DNA from: Pontederia crassipes
Taxonomy: Eukaryota > Streptophyta > Magnoliopsida > Commelinales > Pontederiaceae
DNA length: 64,000 bases
Reading direction: 5' to 3'
Assembly: GCA_030549335.1 (NCBI GenBank)
Contig: CM060192.1
Location: 21,642,157-21,706,156 of the forward strand
In this document: positions 13,381 to 24,369 of the stretch, in pieces
Numbering within the stretch: position 1 is the stretch's first letter
How the letters are laid out: every line of letters begins with the position of its first letter
Position numbers and translations under genes: made by a program
The notes under the pieces: generated by a model
The model's input: the letters and a program-made list of their open reading frames with translations, nothing else
Database searches by the model: none
What the model was told of the DNA's origin: nothing

Positions 13381-13990
13381 TTTTTTTAGGAAAGACTTAG
13401 AGCTTAGGTATTAGAAATGCTAGAGTCTGCATACAAAAGTTGAAGAAGGACAAGCGGAGGGCCTTCTTCCCAAAAGTTATCGCATAGCGATAATCTGGCA
13501 TTGCCAGCCAAAAAATGGGCAACATTGTTTGCTTGGCGATTAACGTGTGTACAACAAAAATTTTCAAAAGTTGATGCGATTCTCCAGATGTCGTGTATGA
13601 TAGCTTTGACTTGCCAACTGGGTTGCGTCTGTCTATTAATGATCTTGACGAGAATTGTCGAATCAGTCTCAGCATGGACGTTCAAAAAGCCCTTTGAAGC
13701 GCAACTACGAAGTCCCTCCTGCATGCCTCGCGCTTTTGCTTCCAGCACCGAGTGAAAATGCCGACTAATGGATCCTGCAAAGACAAAGTTTGAATTAGCA
13801 GACCTAAGTATAAAGCCTGCACCCCCCATGTTGCCCTGGCTCACAAAGGAGCCATATGAGTTCAATTTGAACCAGGGGCTACATGGGGGCTCCCATTGAT
13901 TCATAGCCTGAACACGATGGGGAGTCCCCTCAGATATGTGGGTAAAATTTGATTCCTTTGGATGATGACTAGGAGAGTAAGGCAAGTGAA
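13381..13990 (-). mobile_element. 5'-truncated LINE insertion in the LARD internal domain
   Basis: The coding end (RNase H) is followed on the minus strand by about 20 bases and a short poly(A) run (read as T's at 13381-13388), the normal 3' end of a plant L1-type LINE. Upstream LINE sequence is missing, as expected for a 5'-truncated insertion. The right edge near 13990 abuts a TA microsatellite and no clean duplication was found. Confidence 0.6.
13404..13985 (-). pseudogene. RNase H-like (RVT_3) C-terminal domain of a plant LINE
   Basis: An open frame of 193 codons with the plant LINE RNase H layout: WEPP lead-in, FKLNSYGS, GGAGFILR, LEAKARGMQEGL, AETDSTIL and the final HVNRQANNVAHFLA block. 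In the family the first motif is LNxDG, whose Asp binds the catalytic metal; here it is Tyr, so the enzyme should be inactive even though the frame is open. The Glu and second Asp motifs remain, and the last motif has His where many relatives have Asp. The domain normally removes RNA from the RNA-DNA hybrid during retrotransposition. It has no start of its own and is a fragment of a larger ORF2. A diverged relative lies at 27285-27956. Confidence 0.75.
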
Positions 13991-14087
13991 GAATTATATA
14001 TATATATATATAAAATAAATAATAAATTCTCAGCTAATTAACCCCTAACAATTTTGAAGATGAAATTATTTTTATGGATGTTGTAAT

Positions 14088-17000
14088 TGTAACGCCCCGG
14101 TGTTAAAAAAAAGGTGTAAATACTTTAAAAGAAGAGGGTAGTTTGGTCTTTTGGGAAAAAATTGAAAAATAAATACGTGGAAAGGAGGAGAGAGAAACCC
14201 ATCTCCTCCCTTCCACCGCCCGCCCGAATGCTATAGTGCTCGTGAGAAGCCCAAGACGCCGTCACCTTTTGGTGCTTCGTTCGTCGCCCGACCTCCGTTT
14301 TTTCACGCGTGAGGTACCGTTGGAAAGAGGGTGATGAGAAAAATATTTTTACATATGGTAGGAGATGATCGGTCCACTATGCGCGACACAGCACGCGTAG
14401 AACATGAGAGAAGGGGGGAGTTCGCTGGCTGCGATTTCGGCTCTGATTCACACCGATCTTCCTCCTGGTGAGTTGTACATCATTCTCAGGTTGATTATGA
14501 TTATTTTGAAAAGTTTTAAACATGTTCTTGTTCCAAATTATGGAAGTGGTCGAGATTGAGATTTTTCAGCAACTTTTCCGGTGACTTTTTCGACGAGTTC
14601 GACGAGGGGTTTCAGCCGAGTTCATCACGACGTTATGGTAGGTGCTCACATCAAGGAGAAATGCATCAAGCTGCTATCCGTATGAAAAGTAATCACAAAT
14701 TACTTGTAGGTTTGTTGATTTCGGTTTCCGATCGTCCTCCGACGTTTTCGATGATTCACCCTCAGAGTGTGATGGTAAGAGAAAGGGAAATGCGCATATT
14801 ATATTTATTAGCAGTTATGTGAACTGATTTTAAATAATAATATTTATTATTGATGAAAAGGCGATCGACGATTGTTCGACGTTTCGACGGGTGCGACATT
14901 GATTTTGAGAACGTGGTTGTGACATTAGCTTCGAGAGCGTGGTTTCATTATTGTGGTAAGAGATGATTGGTGGCCGAAATTATTTATAAGATTTAAATTT
15001 TCATAATTGATAAGAATTGGTTATAGGGGCTAATTCAAATTATTATATGCTTAATTGGATATGATAGGGGGTTGTCCGTTAAGTTTTGAGTAGGATACTA
15101 TTAATTGATGATTTCTTTCACTACAAGAAATTTACCATTTTCCGATGGGCAATTTTCGACGGATAGAAATCCATCGCAATTTGCGATGGATTTTGTGACG
15201 GAAATATTTCCGACGAAATTTTCGATGGTCACAACCGTTGGAAATGAAATAATAAATTATGCAATTTATTATATTATTATTTTATTTTTTTATGATTAGG
15301 AATGTCAATATTTCCGACGGATATCCATCCGTCGTAATTTTCGACGGAATTTCCGACGGTTACAATCGTCGATAATGAAAATAATAAATTATGTAATTTG
15401 TTATATTATTATTTTATTTTTTGATGATTAGGAACGTCAATATTTCCTACGAATATCTATCCGCCGCAATTTTCGATGGTCATAACTATCAGTAAATGTA
15501 TAATAGTATAATATGAGGAGTATTTTATTAATATAATTAGTGACAGTCCGAACCGTTGTAATTTTTTATGGTTCCGACCGTCGGTAATAATTAGCGACAG
15601 TTCAAACCATCGGTAAAATAAAAAAATAAATATTATATATAACTAAATATAGTATTTTATTTTTATAATTAAATAATTTTTGACGATCACAGTCGTCGGT
15701 AAATTTAAAAATAATTAATATTTACTTTTCCGATAGTTAGAGCCGTCGGTAATTAAAATTTTACTATCCCGCTTTTTTTTTGTTTTCCCGCTTTGTCATC
15801 TTTCCACCTACATATGTAATATATATATATATATATATATAATCTTCCCAATCCCACTCCATTATCTACTTCTCTCTCGTTCTCTCCTCTCTCTCTCCCT
15901 CGACGACCTGACGACCCGCCCGGACGACGATCGCCGGCGACCCTCGTGCACAACTCTCTTTCTCTCTCTCTCTCCAGAATGTGGCCGCCAAGCGGCCGAT
16001 CTGGCCGCTGGCGGCCATCGCGGACGACCGGATCGGCCGCTTGGCGGCCGGATGTGGTCGTAGGCAGCCGGATCTATCGCCAGGCTGCTGGATCTAGACG
16101 CGGGCGGCAGGATCTGCGTCAGGGCGGCCGGCGGCTGGCCGCGGCCTGATCGGCTGCCAGCCGGCGTGATCTGGCGGTCGGATCTTGCTGCAGGCGGCCG
16201 ACTAATTTTTTTTATATTTTGAAACTTCTTTGCGACGGTTGTGATGACCGCCGAAAGTTTCGACGATTTGTGACCGTCGAAAGCTTCGGCGGGTTGCGAC
16301 GACCGCCGAAACTTTCAACGGTTTTGACCGTCGAAATTTTCGGCGATCGCGCGACTGCCGAAACTTTTGGCGGTCAAAATCATCGATACTTTCGACAAAT
16401 TTTCTCCGACCGTTGAAAAATGATTTGCGATGATCATTTTTTCGACGGATCATTTCTGTCGATAAATCCGTCCGTAATGAGATTATAGATGGTTTTGAGG
16501 CTGATTACAGACGATTTTGACCATTTGTAATTAGCCTTTTTCTTGTAGTGTTTTCCCCTATTTGTAAGCATTCTAAAAATTGATGATCAATGTATGAAAA
16601 TTAGTTTATATGATAGTTATAATTCATTAATTATGAATTTAGGTAAGAAAATTATTTCTAGGTACCAAGATGTCGTTAGAAAGGATTATTATGAAGTGAT
16701 TAATGAACTAAAAGATAAATAATATCTAGAAGTTATAAATGTCTTAAATGCTAAGATTATGTTCCTAAATAAAGTTTGAATGGATGTAATAAATATTTCT
16801 CCTCTTTGAACAGATTCAGATGGAAGTTAGTTGAAGACTTAAGGAATCAAAGGTGAGGGAACTTACCTCAAATGATATTAATTACTTAACTCTTTGGAGT
16901 GGTAATATTGTCCCATCCGATGTGGGGCAGATATTCGAGATCGTTTTCTTCATGCATAATCATACTTATTTGTGTGCTTCATATGTGTGCCATCATATGA

Positions 17001-18417
17001 ACTGTGTTATTTTATTATGAATTTTGGAAGCCTATCGATTTTGATAAAAGTTTTATTGTTTTCCTGAATAAAAGATTCGATTTTGAAATGAAATGTTTTA
17101 GTGTGTTGACTTCAAGCTCCAAACTTTCACCTTGAATATGCCTTCATGCATCATAGGCACTTTATATAAAAACCCGCATAAGGCGGAGTATTTTCATTTC
17201 GGAGAATTGGCCAACTCCAGGTAGACCGATTGGGATACGAAGAGCAGCTTCAACATCCTGTGTCAATATAGTGATATTCAAACATGGGTTTGATTCACAC
17301 TCCATGTTCTGAGAAATATTTACCATCCGGAAAGAGGAAAAAATGGAGTCTTTGTCTACGAGGGGTGAATTAGAACAACCATCTAGTGTCAATGAGATAC
17401 GAGGGATTGAAAAAAAAAAGATAACAAGCCCAATGTCAATGAGATACGAAGGACAGTTCAACGTCCTATGTCAATGAGATACGAGGGGTGAGTTTGATTT
17501 CTCCATTAAGGAGATTGGATATCCATATTTGATGATGATTCACCAACTTATATTATATATATATATATGATTTTATCATATATGTGCACACATGACATCC
17601 ATTTTGCATGATCATTATCTGAATTAATTTCTTTTGAATAAGAGTGAATTTTAAATATGATATGAAGTAAAGATGTGGATTTTTGCAACGGTTTTAATAC
17701 TTGAGATAGTTGTTTTAACTCACTGAGCTTAATCCATGCTCACCCATTTTTCTCTTAATGTTCACAGGAAAAGAATATATATACTGCATGTTTGTTTGGA
17801 AATGGATATTGATTCAAAAGGGATAGTGTGTGAGATTCTGCGGAGAGCGTATCTGTCTCAATGTTGTTCTTTTGATGCTTATCGTTTCCTTTTAAACTAA
17901 TTATTATGATTTTATTTATCTTGACACTGCCAGATTTTGAATTGTGGCCCATGATTTATTGTGGATATAAATTGATTGATGGGAGTTGAGGCTCCATGGT
18001 TTATGGATGAGATTATATGGGCGAATTTCTATCATGGAATTGGATAAGGGATTGACCCTTAATGGATTTTGGCAAGCATTCGATATGTTTTGTTCATGTA
18101 ATAGTTTTGAGACAAAACTCATATGTTCATATAATTCAGAATTTTTGGGCTTGAGTCCCATATTAGTTAATAATTATAAACTGCCAGTGATGCACACTAA
18201 ATTTTATAAATTGCTTGTGAAGTGAAGAATTATGGATAAATATTGTACTTGACACATGAACGAATTTACGCATACGTCATGCTGAAATTTTTGAAAATTT
18301 TTAGAGTTAGTTGATTTTTGGAACGTTGATTTCTGTTAAAGATTTGAATTTGAATCTAAACGATTGATTTTTCGGTTTCACTCATTGTGGTGCCAAAATG
18401 AGTGGAAGGACGTCACA
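14088..18417 (+). repeat. 3' LTR of the LARD-like element (carries a nested CACTA)
   Basis: A direct repeat of 4582-10107 starting TGTAACGCCCC and ending GGACGTCACA. It contains the CACTA element at 15119-16550; without it, it is about 2.90 kb. Matching blocks run nearly end to end, for example 5740-5890 with 16660-16800 and 9600-10107 with 17910-18417. Confidence 0.8.
15119..16550. mobile_element. CACTA transposon, non-autonomous, 1432 bp
   Basis: Perfect 12-bp terminal inverted repeats CACTACAAGAAA (15119-15130) and TTTCTTGTAGTG (16539-16550), with a 3-bp TTT duplication on both sides. The sister LTR at 5630-5640 is the empty site. Subterminal regions (15140-15760 and 16225-16500) are packed with short direct and inverted motifs around ttcgacgg, where CACTA transposases bind. 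No transposase is encoded. The centre (about 15830-16200) changes to a TA repeat, a CT-rich leader and a GC-rich stretch rich in gcggccg, unlike the rest; it may be captured host 5' sequence, but I recognise no gene. Confidence 0.9.
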
Positions 18418-18709
18418 TGGTGCCTCTTGCTTCTTTAGCCCTTGAAGACCTCTCTGCGTCTTCATTGTAGTTCTTAAGCATGCTCACGTGAAAAACTAGA
18501 TGAAGTTGTTGTAGGTTCGGGGGAAGCTCCACTCGATAGGACACCTTGTCTACCCACTTGGTGATGGTGAAGAGGTCTTCATACCTCTTCAACATTCCTC
18601 GGTGCAAGTGTTGTCCGACTCTACCCGCCGGATGCCGCTTGAGCCTCTCCTCAGTGGTCCGCGAATCAACAACGACGTGATGACTCTGAGGTATGCTGCC
18701 CGACCTCAT
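18418..18709 (-). pseudogene. G1 gypsy integrase C-terminal fragment
   Basis: The minus-strand translation carries the end of a Ty3/gypsy integrase: an H.GMLKRYEDLFTI stretch, VSYRVELPP and HLVFHVSMLKNY, matching the conserved GPF/Y-like module and the FHVSxLK motif after the catalytic core. In the intact protein this segment helps position integration. Only the tail is present; upstream reverse transcriptase and integrase core are missing. The frame is cut at 18417 by the LARD-like element. The neighbouring G1 copy keeps the same segment at 22799-23050. Confidence 0.7.
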
Positions 18710-18879
18710 TCCTGGCCAAAACCCGATCTCATTCCCAATTTTTTGGGTCCGACCTGGTCCTGATTCGACCAGGACCGGTACCGGGTCAAAAAAATTTTGA
18801 CTCGGAAGAAGTTGGGTGAATCCGGGTCCACCTGGACTCGGAACCGTTCCCGAGTTTGCTTTTCCCTATTGAGGACACC

Positions 18880-20105
18880 CTCCCAGGTTCTCACATCACA
18901 AGAACGTCCTTGGCCATGCCAAGGATGGGCTGGAACATAGCATTCATCGTCTTCATGAGTCCAGAACCTTGACGTAAGGGACGCCAAGGTGCGTCACCAC
19001 CTGTGCCGCCAAGAAATTGTGTCACCCCTATGTCAACCAGGGCAGCCCGTAGTGTGACCATTCACCACAATCTGACCCATCACCCATGGTGGCTTCTTTG
19101 CGTCCTTGATGGGGAGCATCGTTGTTGTGGCCATTAAGGCCATGATGGACCCCATGTGTGTGGCCCCTCCTTCATCGTCTGTGGACTCTTCCATAATGCC
19201 GAGAGCTCCACTCGCGACCAGATCCCCCTTCATGGTCGTCGTCTTCTGCCGTTTGATCTCGTGCGCTGCCCATGGCTTCAACTCTCTGATGAAGAAGAAG
19301 AGCCATGTGGACTCTTCCATAATGCCGAGCATCTCTAACATGATCGGCTAGAAGCACTCGATATAATCTCTCACCAAGCTCGTCTGGCGGAGAGCGGTCG
19401 ATTTATTCATGGCAACCTCCTAGACATTGCCTAGGTAGAACTGCTTCTTTAGTTCCTTTTTGAAATCATTCCAAGTGTGACCTTCATGATTTCCTCCTCC
19501 ATGTGCAGCCACTAGAGGAGTGCACCATCCACCAGGTATAGAACGACCATATCTAATGCTTCTCGACAACGATCTTATTAATCTTGAAGCCCTTCTCTAA
19601 ACAATAGAGGAAGTCATCGATGGTTGTCACCTCCCGAACGCTATCGTATTTCTTTGATTCGGGGCCGGTGAACTTGGGGACGAACGTGTGCAATGGGAGT
19701 CCTCCTACGATGAGGAACTGCCACTTCATCAATAGGAGGTCGACCTCCATCGCGTTGACCTTGGTCTCCATGGTTTCTTCCATGGTCTGAAGTCGTGCCT
19801 CAATGTCCTGCAGCGCGATTGCGCCCTCCTCTAGCACCAGACCGTGCTCTCCAGGCCAATGACCTCCTTGTCTGTGTCTTGGAGCTTTTGCCCCAACATC
19901 TCGACGTGCCTCTTAAGGGAGCCCATTGGCTCCTACCTCCCATGAGTTGTCCTCCTTTCCGCCGCACCGTGCGTGCCAGTGCCTGGGCTGCCACCGCTTG
20001 TGGCCGTATCCTTTGCCTTGGCCGCCACCGCATGTGGCCGCCTCTGCCTCTGTGGATCGGCTCCTTGTCAAAGGTTCTCTCCTTCTCCGGACATTGTCGC
20101 AACAA
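18880..20105 (-). pseudogene. G1 gag remnant, decayed
   Basis: Downstream of the primer site on the minus strand there is low-grade gag-like coding sequence. The clearest open part is 19553-19837, whose translation includes a heptad-like stretch (IEARLQTMEETMETKVNAME) and a PKFTGPE start like the retrotransposon gag core. Several stops and frame changes follow. A short direct duplication (ggactcttccataatgccgag) lies near 19183 and 19310. A block near 18720-18870 rich in accgggtc and gactcgga does not look like gag and may be a small insertion. Gag would form the particle shell, but this copy cannot be functional. Confidence 0.5.
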
Positions 20106-20109
20106 CCTC

Positions 20110-20121
20110 GCTCTAATACCA
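20110..20121 (-). promoter_or_regulatory. Primer-binding site of G1
   Basis: On the minus strand TGGTATTAGAGC follows the LTR end, a one-base variant of the tRNA-Met site. It shows that the LTR on its right acts as the 5' LTR for the internal region on its left. Confidence 0.75.
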
Positions 20122-20602
20122 TGTTGTCACGCCCTAAAGTTCCACGTCCAAAATCCTAGTGTGCTGGCCATGGAGACCTTCCTACATGAGGGCGCCAAGC
20201 AGCCTGTCAGACGTCCGCTCCGGATGATCGTGCACTAACACAATGAAAACCCTAAAGATAATGCACAAGAGAAGCACTCGGATTTCAAGGGAAAGCTTGG
20301 ATATTATTCGATGATCATATAAGGTAAGTACAAAGGTCTATTTATACAACTTGGAATGGTTACAATATTAACCTCCCTTTTTTATATATCCATGAATAAA
20401 GGGATCCTTCTTGATCTCCATGAGTGCAAAACCCCCTTTCTGACGCCTGTGATTTATCTTCACAATCTCCTCACCAGAAATCACGCCGAGGATGATCCTC
20501 CTGAGCGCCATGATTGGCCGGTCTGAAGATAAGATGTCGCGTGCATCTTATACGCCGCCAATCATTGGTCGGTGCTTGTGGCCCACTTTCCTACTCGGAG
20601 CT

Positions 20603-22276
20603 TGATGCGTAAAATGATGTAGCAAAATAAAATCACTAGCAAGTGCACTAGTCGCTCAAGTAATATAGTAAAAAGGAGTAAAGAGTGTCGAACCCACGAG
20701 GTATTAATTAAATATCTGAATTTATAAATTAATAAAAGAGAAAAAAACATGTATTTTAAAAACGAGTTTTGTAAAATAAAATAAAGAAAATAAGATAAAG
20801 ATAAGATAATGTAGTGGTGTTGAAGTTAGGCCTTAGAATGAAAATATATTATGATAAATATTTGAACCATAAAAGATAAATTTAATTTTTAAAGATGGAT
20901 TAGAGTCTCCCTAAAGTAATCTAACATGATTAACTTGTGATCTCTACAGCTGACATCTCTCAACCTAAGTATGTAGAACTATCTTAAATTAATAAGAATT
21001 AAAGTCTCCACGACTGGTACCTTCAAAATCATATTAAAATTAAGATGCATTAAATTAAATTCCCTAGACTATTAATCACTCCACAAACTGGTATAGATTA
21101 ATAGACCACACAAATTTGATTCTCCACACACTAGTTATCAAATTTATGTCAAGTATTAATTTTAAATAAAATCAATTATAATTAGTATAATGAATTTTGA
21201 AATTAAACACTCCACAAACTGGTATAGCCTAATTCAGAAATTCAATTAACTAACATAAAAGCATTAAGCACAATTAATAATTGATCAGAAAAGATTAAAA
21301 CAAATAAAATAGGGTCCAAACATTTCCCTTCAATTAATAACCTCCTAAAATAATAATCTTAAAAATATGAAGTTCATCCTAGAAATATTTGGGAGATAAT
21401 AAAATATAATTTATAAAAATTGAAAGAATTACACCCAAAATAAAAGTAGAGCTCTCGAATTGGGCAAACAGTCGGGCATCCTCTCGGACTTGATCCGAGT
21501 CGCGATCAACCTCCTGCCGTCGCACCTCTCTCCTCTTTGATCGAAGCCTGCAGAGCTACGACTCGCTGTGAAAGAAACCTGAACTCCAGAGCACGAATTG
21601 GGATGATGGCTTCCTTCTCTATTTATATGTGCGGACGGTCTTCAAGTTGATCTCAGCCGTAATATCGTACGGTCAACTTTAAATTTGTGAGATAACACTT
21701 GAGTTGATTACGGCCGATAAACTTTGTTTCTCTCACTAAATCTCGACCAAAACTATAAAGCTATTACGCCCAAAAGATAAATCCGTCTTATCTTTACTCC
21801 ATTCAAATCTCGGCCAAAACTAAGATTTCCTTTCCATTACGCCCAAAAAAGATAACATCTTTTTATCTTTACCCCCTTCATATCTCGGCCAAAACGATAA
21901 AATACTTCTGAATCTCAGCCAAAAACGATAAGTCCTTTATCCTAATCTCGGCCAAAACGAAGAATTGTAATCTCGTTACGCCCAAAATTCAAGTTACATT
22001 CGTTTTTACCCCCAACGAAGTAAGATGTAATTTATCCAACCATGAGATCATATCGGCCGAAATATAATTCTTTACGGCTAGTTCATATTACCTGCAAAAT
22101 AATTATAAGAATTAAGTAAATTCCTCTTTAGTAAAAATATTCAAAACATTAATAGTCAAAATCGATAAATCCGGGATTATGAATAAAAGTGACTAAAAAT
22201 TATGCATGCCATGAACAAATTACTAAAAACTTAATTAAAATAATAAACTAAAATATGTTATATTTTGCATGCATCA
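20603..22276. mobile_element. Solo-LTR-like unit (1674 bp) inserted in the G1 LTR
   Basis: Starts TGATGCGTAAAATG and ends TTTTGCATGCATCA, with short inverted ends and a perfect 5-bp duplication GAGCT (20598-20602 and 22277-22281). The uninterrupted sister LTR near 4155-4170 is the empty site. TG...CA ends and the 5-bp duplication indicate an LTR element, probably a solo LTR; no coding sequence is present. Inside are phrases such as gtgtcgaacccacgagg near 20687 and an array of tctcggccaaaa/acgcccaaaa words at 21730-22020. The family is not assigned. Confidence 0.75.
21730..22030. repeat. Degenerate short repeats within the 1.7-kb insertion
   Basis: The words atctcggccaaaac and ttacgcccaaaa alternate about six times with variable spacers containing gataa. 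No coding potential. Confidence 0.55.
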
Positions 22277-22651
22277 GAGCTTGCCACCTTTCTGGGTCAT
22301 TTCGAATGGGCTGGCATGGGCCTGAACGCATTTGCCTCGTCATTGCCAAAGTGCGCATCGCACCATCGTACCGTGCAGCTACTACCAAACTGTGCATTAT
22401 GCAAAACTAGGTATTATGCCAAAATGGACATTCTGCCAATGTGGGCATGGAATGTGCCGCCTACACATTCCTGCGTCCCATGGAGCCTCCTCGTGCCTTC
22501 TATCGAATATGCTCATCCCAAACATCTCATCTTTGCCCAAAAGCCCCCCGGGCGCTCTTGAGACCCATTGAGACCGTACATGGCTGGGTTCGGACGGGGA
22601 GCGCCCGACCCACCATGCGCCCCGGTGAAGTTCCTAAGGCGAGGAGTGACA

Positions 22652-22798
22652 ATCCTCCCCCACCGAAGGTGTTGCCGCCCTCGACAATGTCTATTTGCTT
22701 GGTGTGGCCGCTAACGGCGCATCCTGCTTCTTCTGCCGTTGAAGACCCCTCCACGGTCTTCGTGGTACTTCTTGAGCATGCTCACATTCGGGGAAGTT
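22652..22798 (-). other. Polypurine tract and 3' internal sequence of the second G1 copy
   Basis: On the minus strand GGTGGGGGAGGAT lies next to the LTR, the counterpart of 4496-4512. The following bases are continuous through the point where the LARD-like element entered the first copy, so this is the empty site for that insertion. Confidence 0.65.
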
Positions 22799-23213
22799 CT
22801 ACTCGATAGAGCACCTTGTGATGGTGAAGAGGCCTTCATACCTCTTCAACAGCCCCTGTTGCAAGTGCTTGAGAGCCTTGAACTTCTGCGTCTGTAGGTT
22901 CACAAGGACCTTGTCCCCGACTTGAAACTCCAAGTGCCTTCGCTGCTGGTCTGTGAACTTCTTTATCTTCCTTATTGATTTGTCTAGATAGCCATGGACT
23001 CCTTTACCCTGTCCTGCCATCCTCGGGTGACTTGGTATGCATCCAGGCACCTCCTTGCGTACCGGGCCGTGAGCGCAACCGGGGTCATAGGCTAATGCCC
23101 TGTGATGATCCCGAAGGCACTCTGTTGCGTGGCCTTATTCTTCTGCATTTAGTAGGAGAATTGATCCACATCCACCGGCTTGGACCAATCCTTCACCACA
23201 AAGTGCTAGAGAT
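22799..23213 (-). pseudogene. Second G1 integrase C-terminal fragment
   Basis: The minus-strand frame at 22799-23050 gives the gypsy integrase linker and tail, with the recognisable words FTDQQRRHLEF, VGDKVLVN and LLKRYEGLFTI. Sequence up to about 23213 continues the integrase in other frames, so frameshifts are present. The copy ends abruptly near 23213, where CACTA-like subterminal motifs begin; the RT, protease, gag and outer LTR are missing. It is more upstream-complete than the fragment at 18.4-18.7 kb. Confidence 0.65.
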
Positions 23214-24240
23214 AAATCTCGAACAGATAGTTGGCTCGAAACTTCCGACGACTTTGGAACCATCGAAACTTCCCATGGCTAGAAATCTAAAATAATATTT
23301 TATAATGAAAGGAAGGCGTTCTGACATTCCCACGACTAGAACCATTGGAAATAAAAAATAATATCGTATATCATAACATATATTTTATATTGAAAGGAAG
23401 GCATTCCGATGGCTACTTCCCATGGCTAGAGCCATTAGAAATAAAAAATAATATTATATATCATAATGTATATTTTATATTGAAAGGAAAGCATTCCAAC
23501 AATTATGGTCATCGGAACTTCTCATGACTAAAGCTGTTGGAAACCAAAAGATAATATTATATATCATAACATATATTTTATATTGAACGAAAGGCGAACT
23601 TCCCATGACTAAAGTCATTGGAAACCAAAGATAATATTATATATATCATAACATATATTTTATATTGAAAGAATAGTGTTCCGATGGCTAGGAAGTTCCC
23701 ACGACTGCAGCCGTTGGAAATAAAAAATATTATTTAATAATATAAGGATGTGAGACTATTGTTATATTAGGAGGGCTTTCAGACGGTCACAATTGTCGGA
23801 AGTTCTTACGGGTACTGGACCGTTGAAAGTTCTCATGATTTCAACCGTGGGAATTGAAAAATAATATTTAATATTATACCCAATGACAGGTTAAGCCATT
23901 GGTAAGTCCGTTGAAAGCTGATCTGACCATTCATGATCATCAAGGCCACATCCCGGATCTGGCCATTAACTGCCGTTCACACCATGAACGACCAAATTCG
24001 ACATATGACGGCCGGATCTGACCATCATGGGCGTGAACCATAGTTAATGGTCAGATCCGGCCGTGCACGTCCGTGATGGCCATGAGTGGCGAGATCCGGC
24101 CGTCTACGATCGTGACATCCATGTTAATAATTTCAAATTGTTATTATTTGTTATCTACTTTAGTAATCTAAATTAGTTATTCACTTGTGTTACTTGTTGG
24201 ATTACTTTAGTAATTTAAGTAATGTGTTTGTTGTCTTCTA
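23214..24240 (+). mobile_element. CACTA-like subterminal repeat block
   Basis: An array of related units: aacttcccatggctaga, a block reading gccattggaaat, then ataatattatatatcataa and attttatattgaaagga, repeated about six times between 23260 and 23720. A second set (gatctggccattaac, gatccggccgt) follows at 23930-24110. This resembles the left subterminal region of a CACTA element and shares its style with 3425-3680. No protein is encoded. Confidence 0.5.
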
Positions 24241-24261
24241 ACTTGCATTAATCATTGGTGG

Positions 24262-24369
24262 ATGTACAATAGAATTAACCTCGGTCATGTAGAATTCACA
24301 CAAGTATAGTTTGAACAGGAAGGATCTATTAGGTGTCCTTGTTTAAAATGTCAAAGCACAAAATTGTAA
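24262..24369 (+). pseudogene. Transposase-associated (Transpos_assoc-like) domain fragment
   Basis: The translation begins MYNRIN and, after one in-frame stop, reads EGSIRCPCLKCQS, matching the plant transposase-associated domain that precedes the TNP2-type transposase in CACTA elements (a YxNR lead and a CPCxxC metal-binding core). The frame then closes at TAA. The catalytic TNP2 region that should follow is not visible, so the element is internally deleted. Assigned from the motif alone. Confidence 0.55.

Larger units (their letters stand above)
4582..18417 (+). mobile_element. Large non-coding LTR retrotransposon (LARD-like), nested in G1
   Basis: Two long direct repeats (4582-10107 and 14088-18417) start TGTAAYGCCCC and end GGACGTCACA, and enclose about 4 kb with no gag or pol that I can recognise. 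A tRNA-Met type primer site follows the 5' LTR. Flanks are ttgtg (4577-4581) and tggtg (18418-18422), a 5-bp duplication with one mismatch. Removing the element rejoins G1 sequence that is continuous in the other G1 copy near 22690-22730, a strong empty-site argument. LTR ends resemble those of the Tekay-like gypsy element at 28-38 kb, so it is probably a gypsy-derived parasite that depends on proteins from elsewhere. Confidence 0.75.
20125..22651 (-). repeat. Second G1 LTR, shared by two internal regions
   Basis: TGTCACGCCC to GAGTGACA ends, about 848 bp after removal of the 20603-22276 insertion, matching 3681-4495. On its left it has a primer site and gag remnant (5' LTR role); on its right a purine tract and 3' internal sequence (3' LTR role). 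It is therefore the middle LTR of a tandem arrangement. Confidence 0.75.

Noticed and set aside
15946-16149. Arg/Gly-rich small frame in the CACTA core
   Set aside because: Result of gcggccg repeats; no similarity recognised. The region is discussed only as possible captured sequence.
19795-20238. Overlapping 100-147 residue frames on both strands near the G1 primer site
   Set aside because: They run across the LTR/primer-site border and are Arg/Cys/His-rich by composition; no domain.
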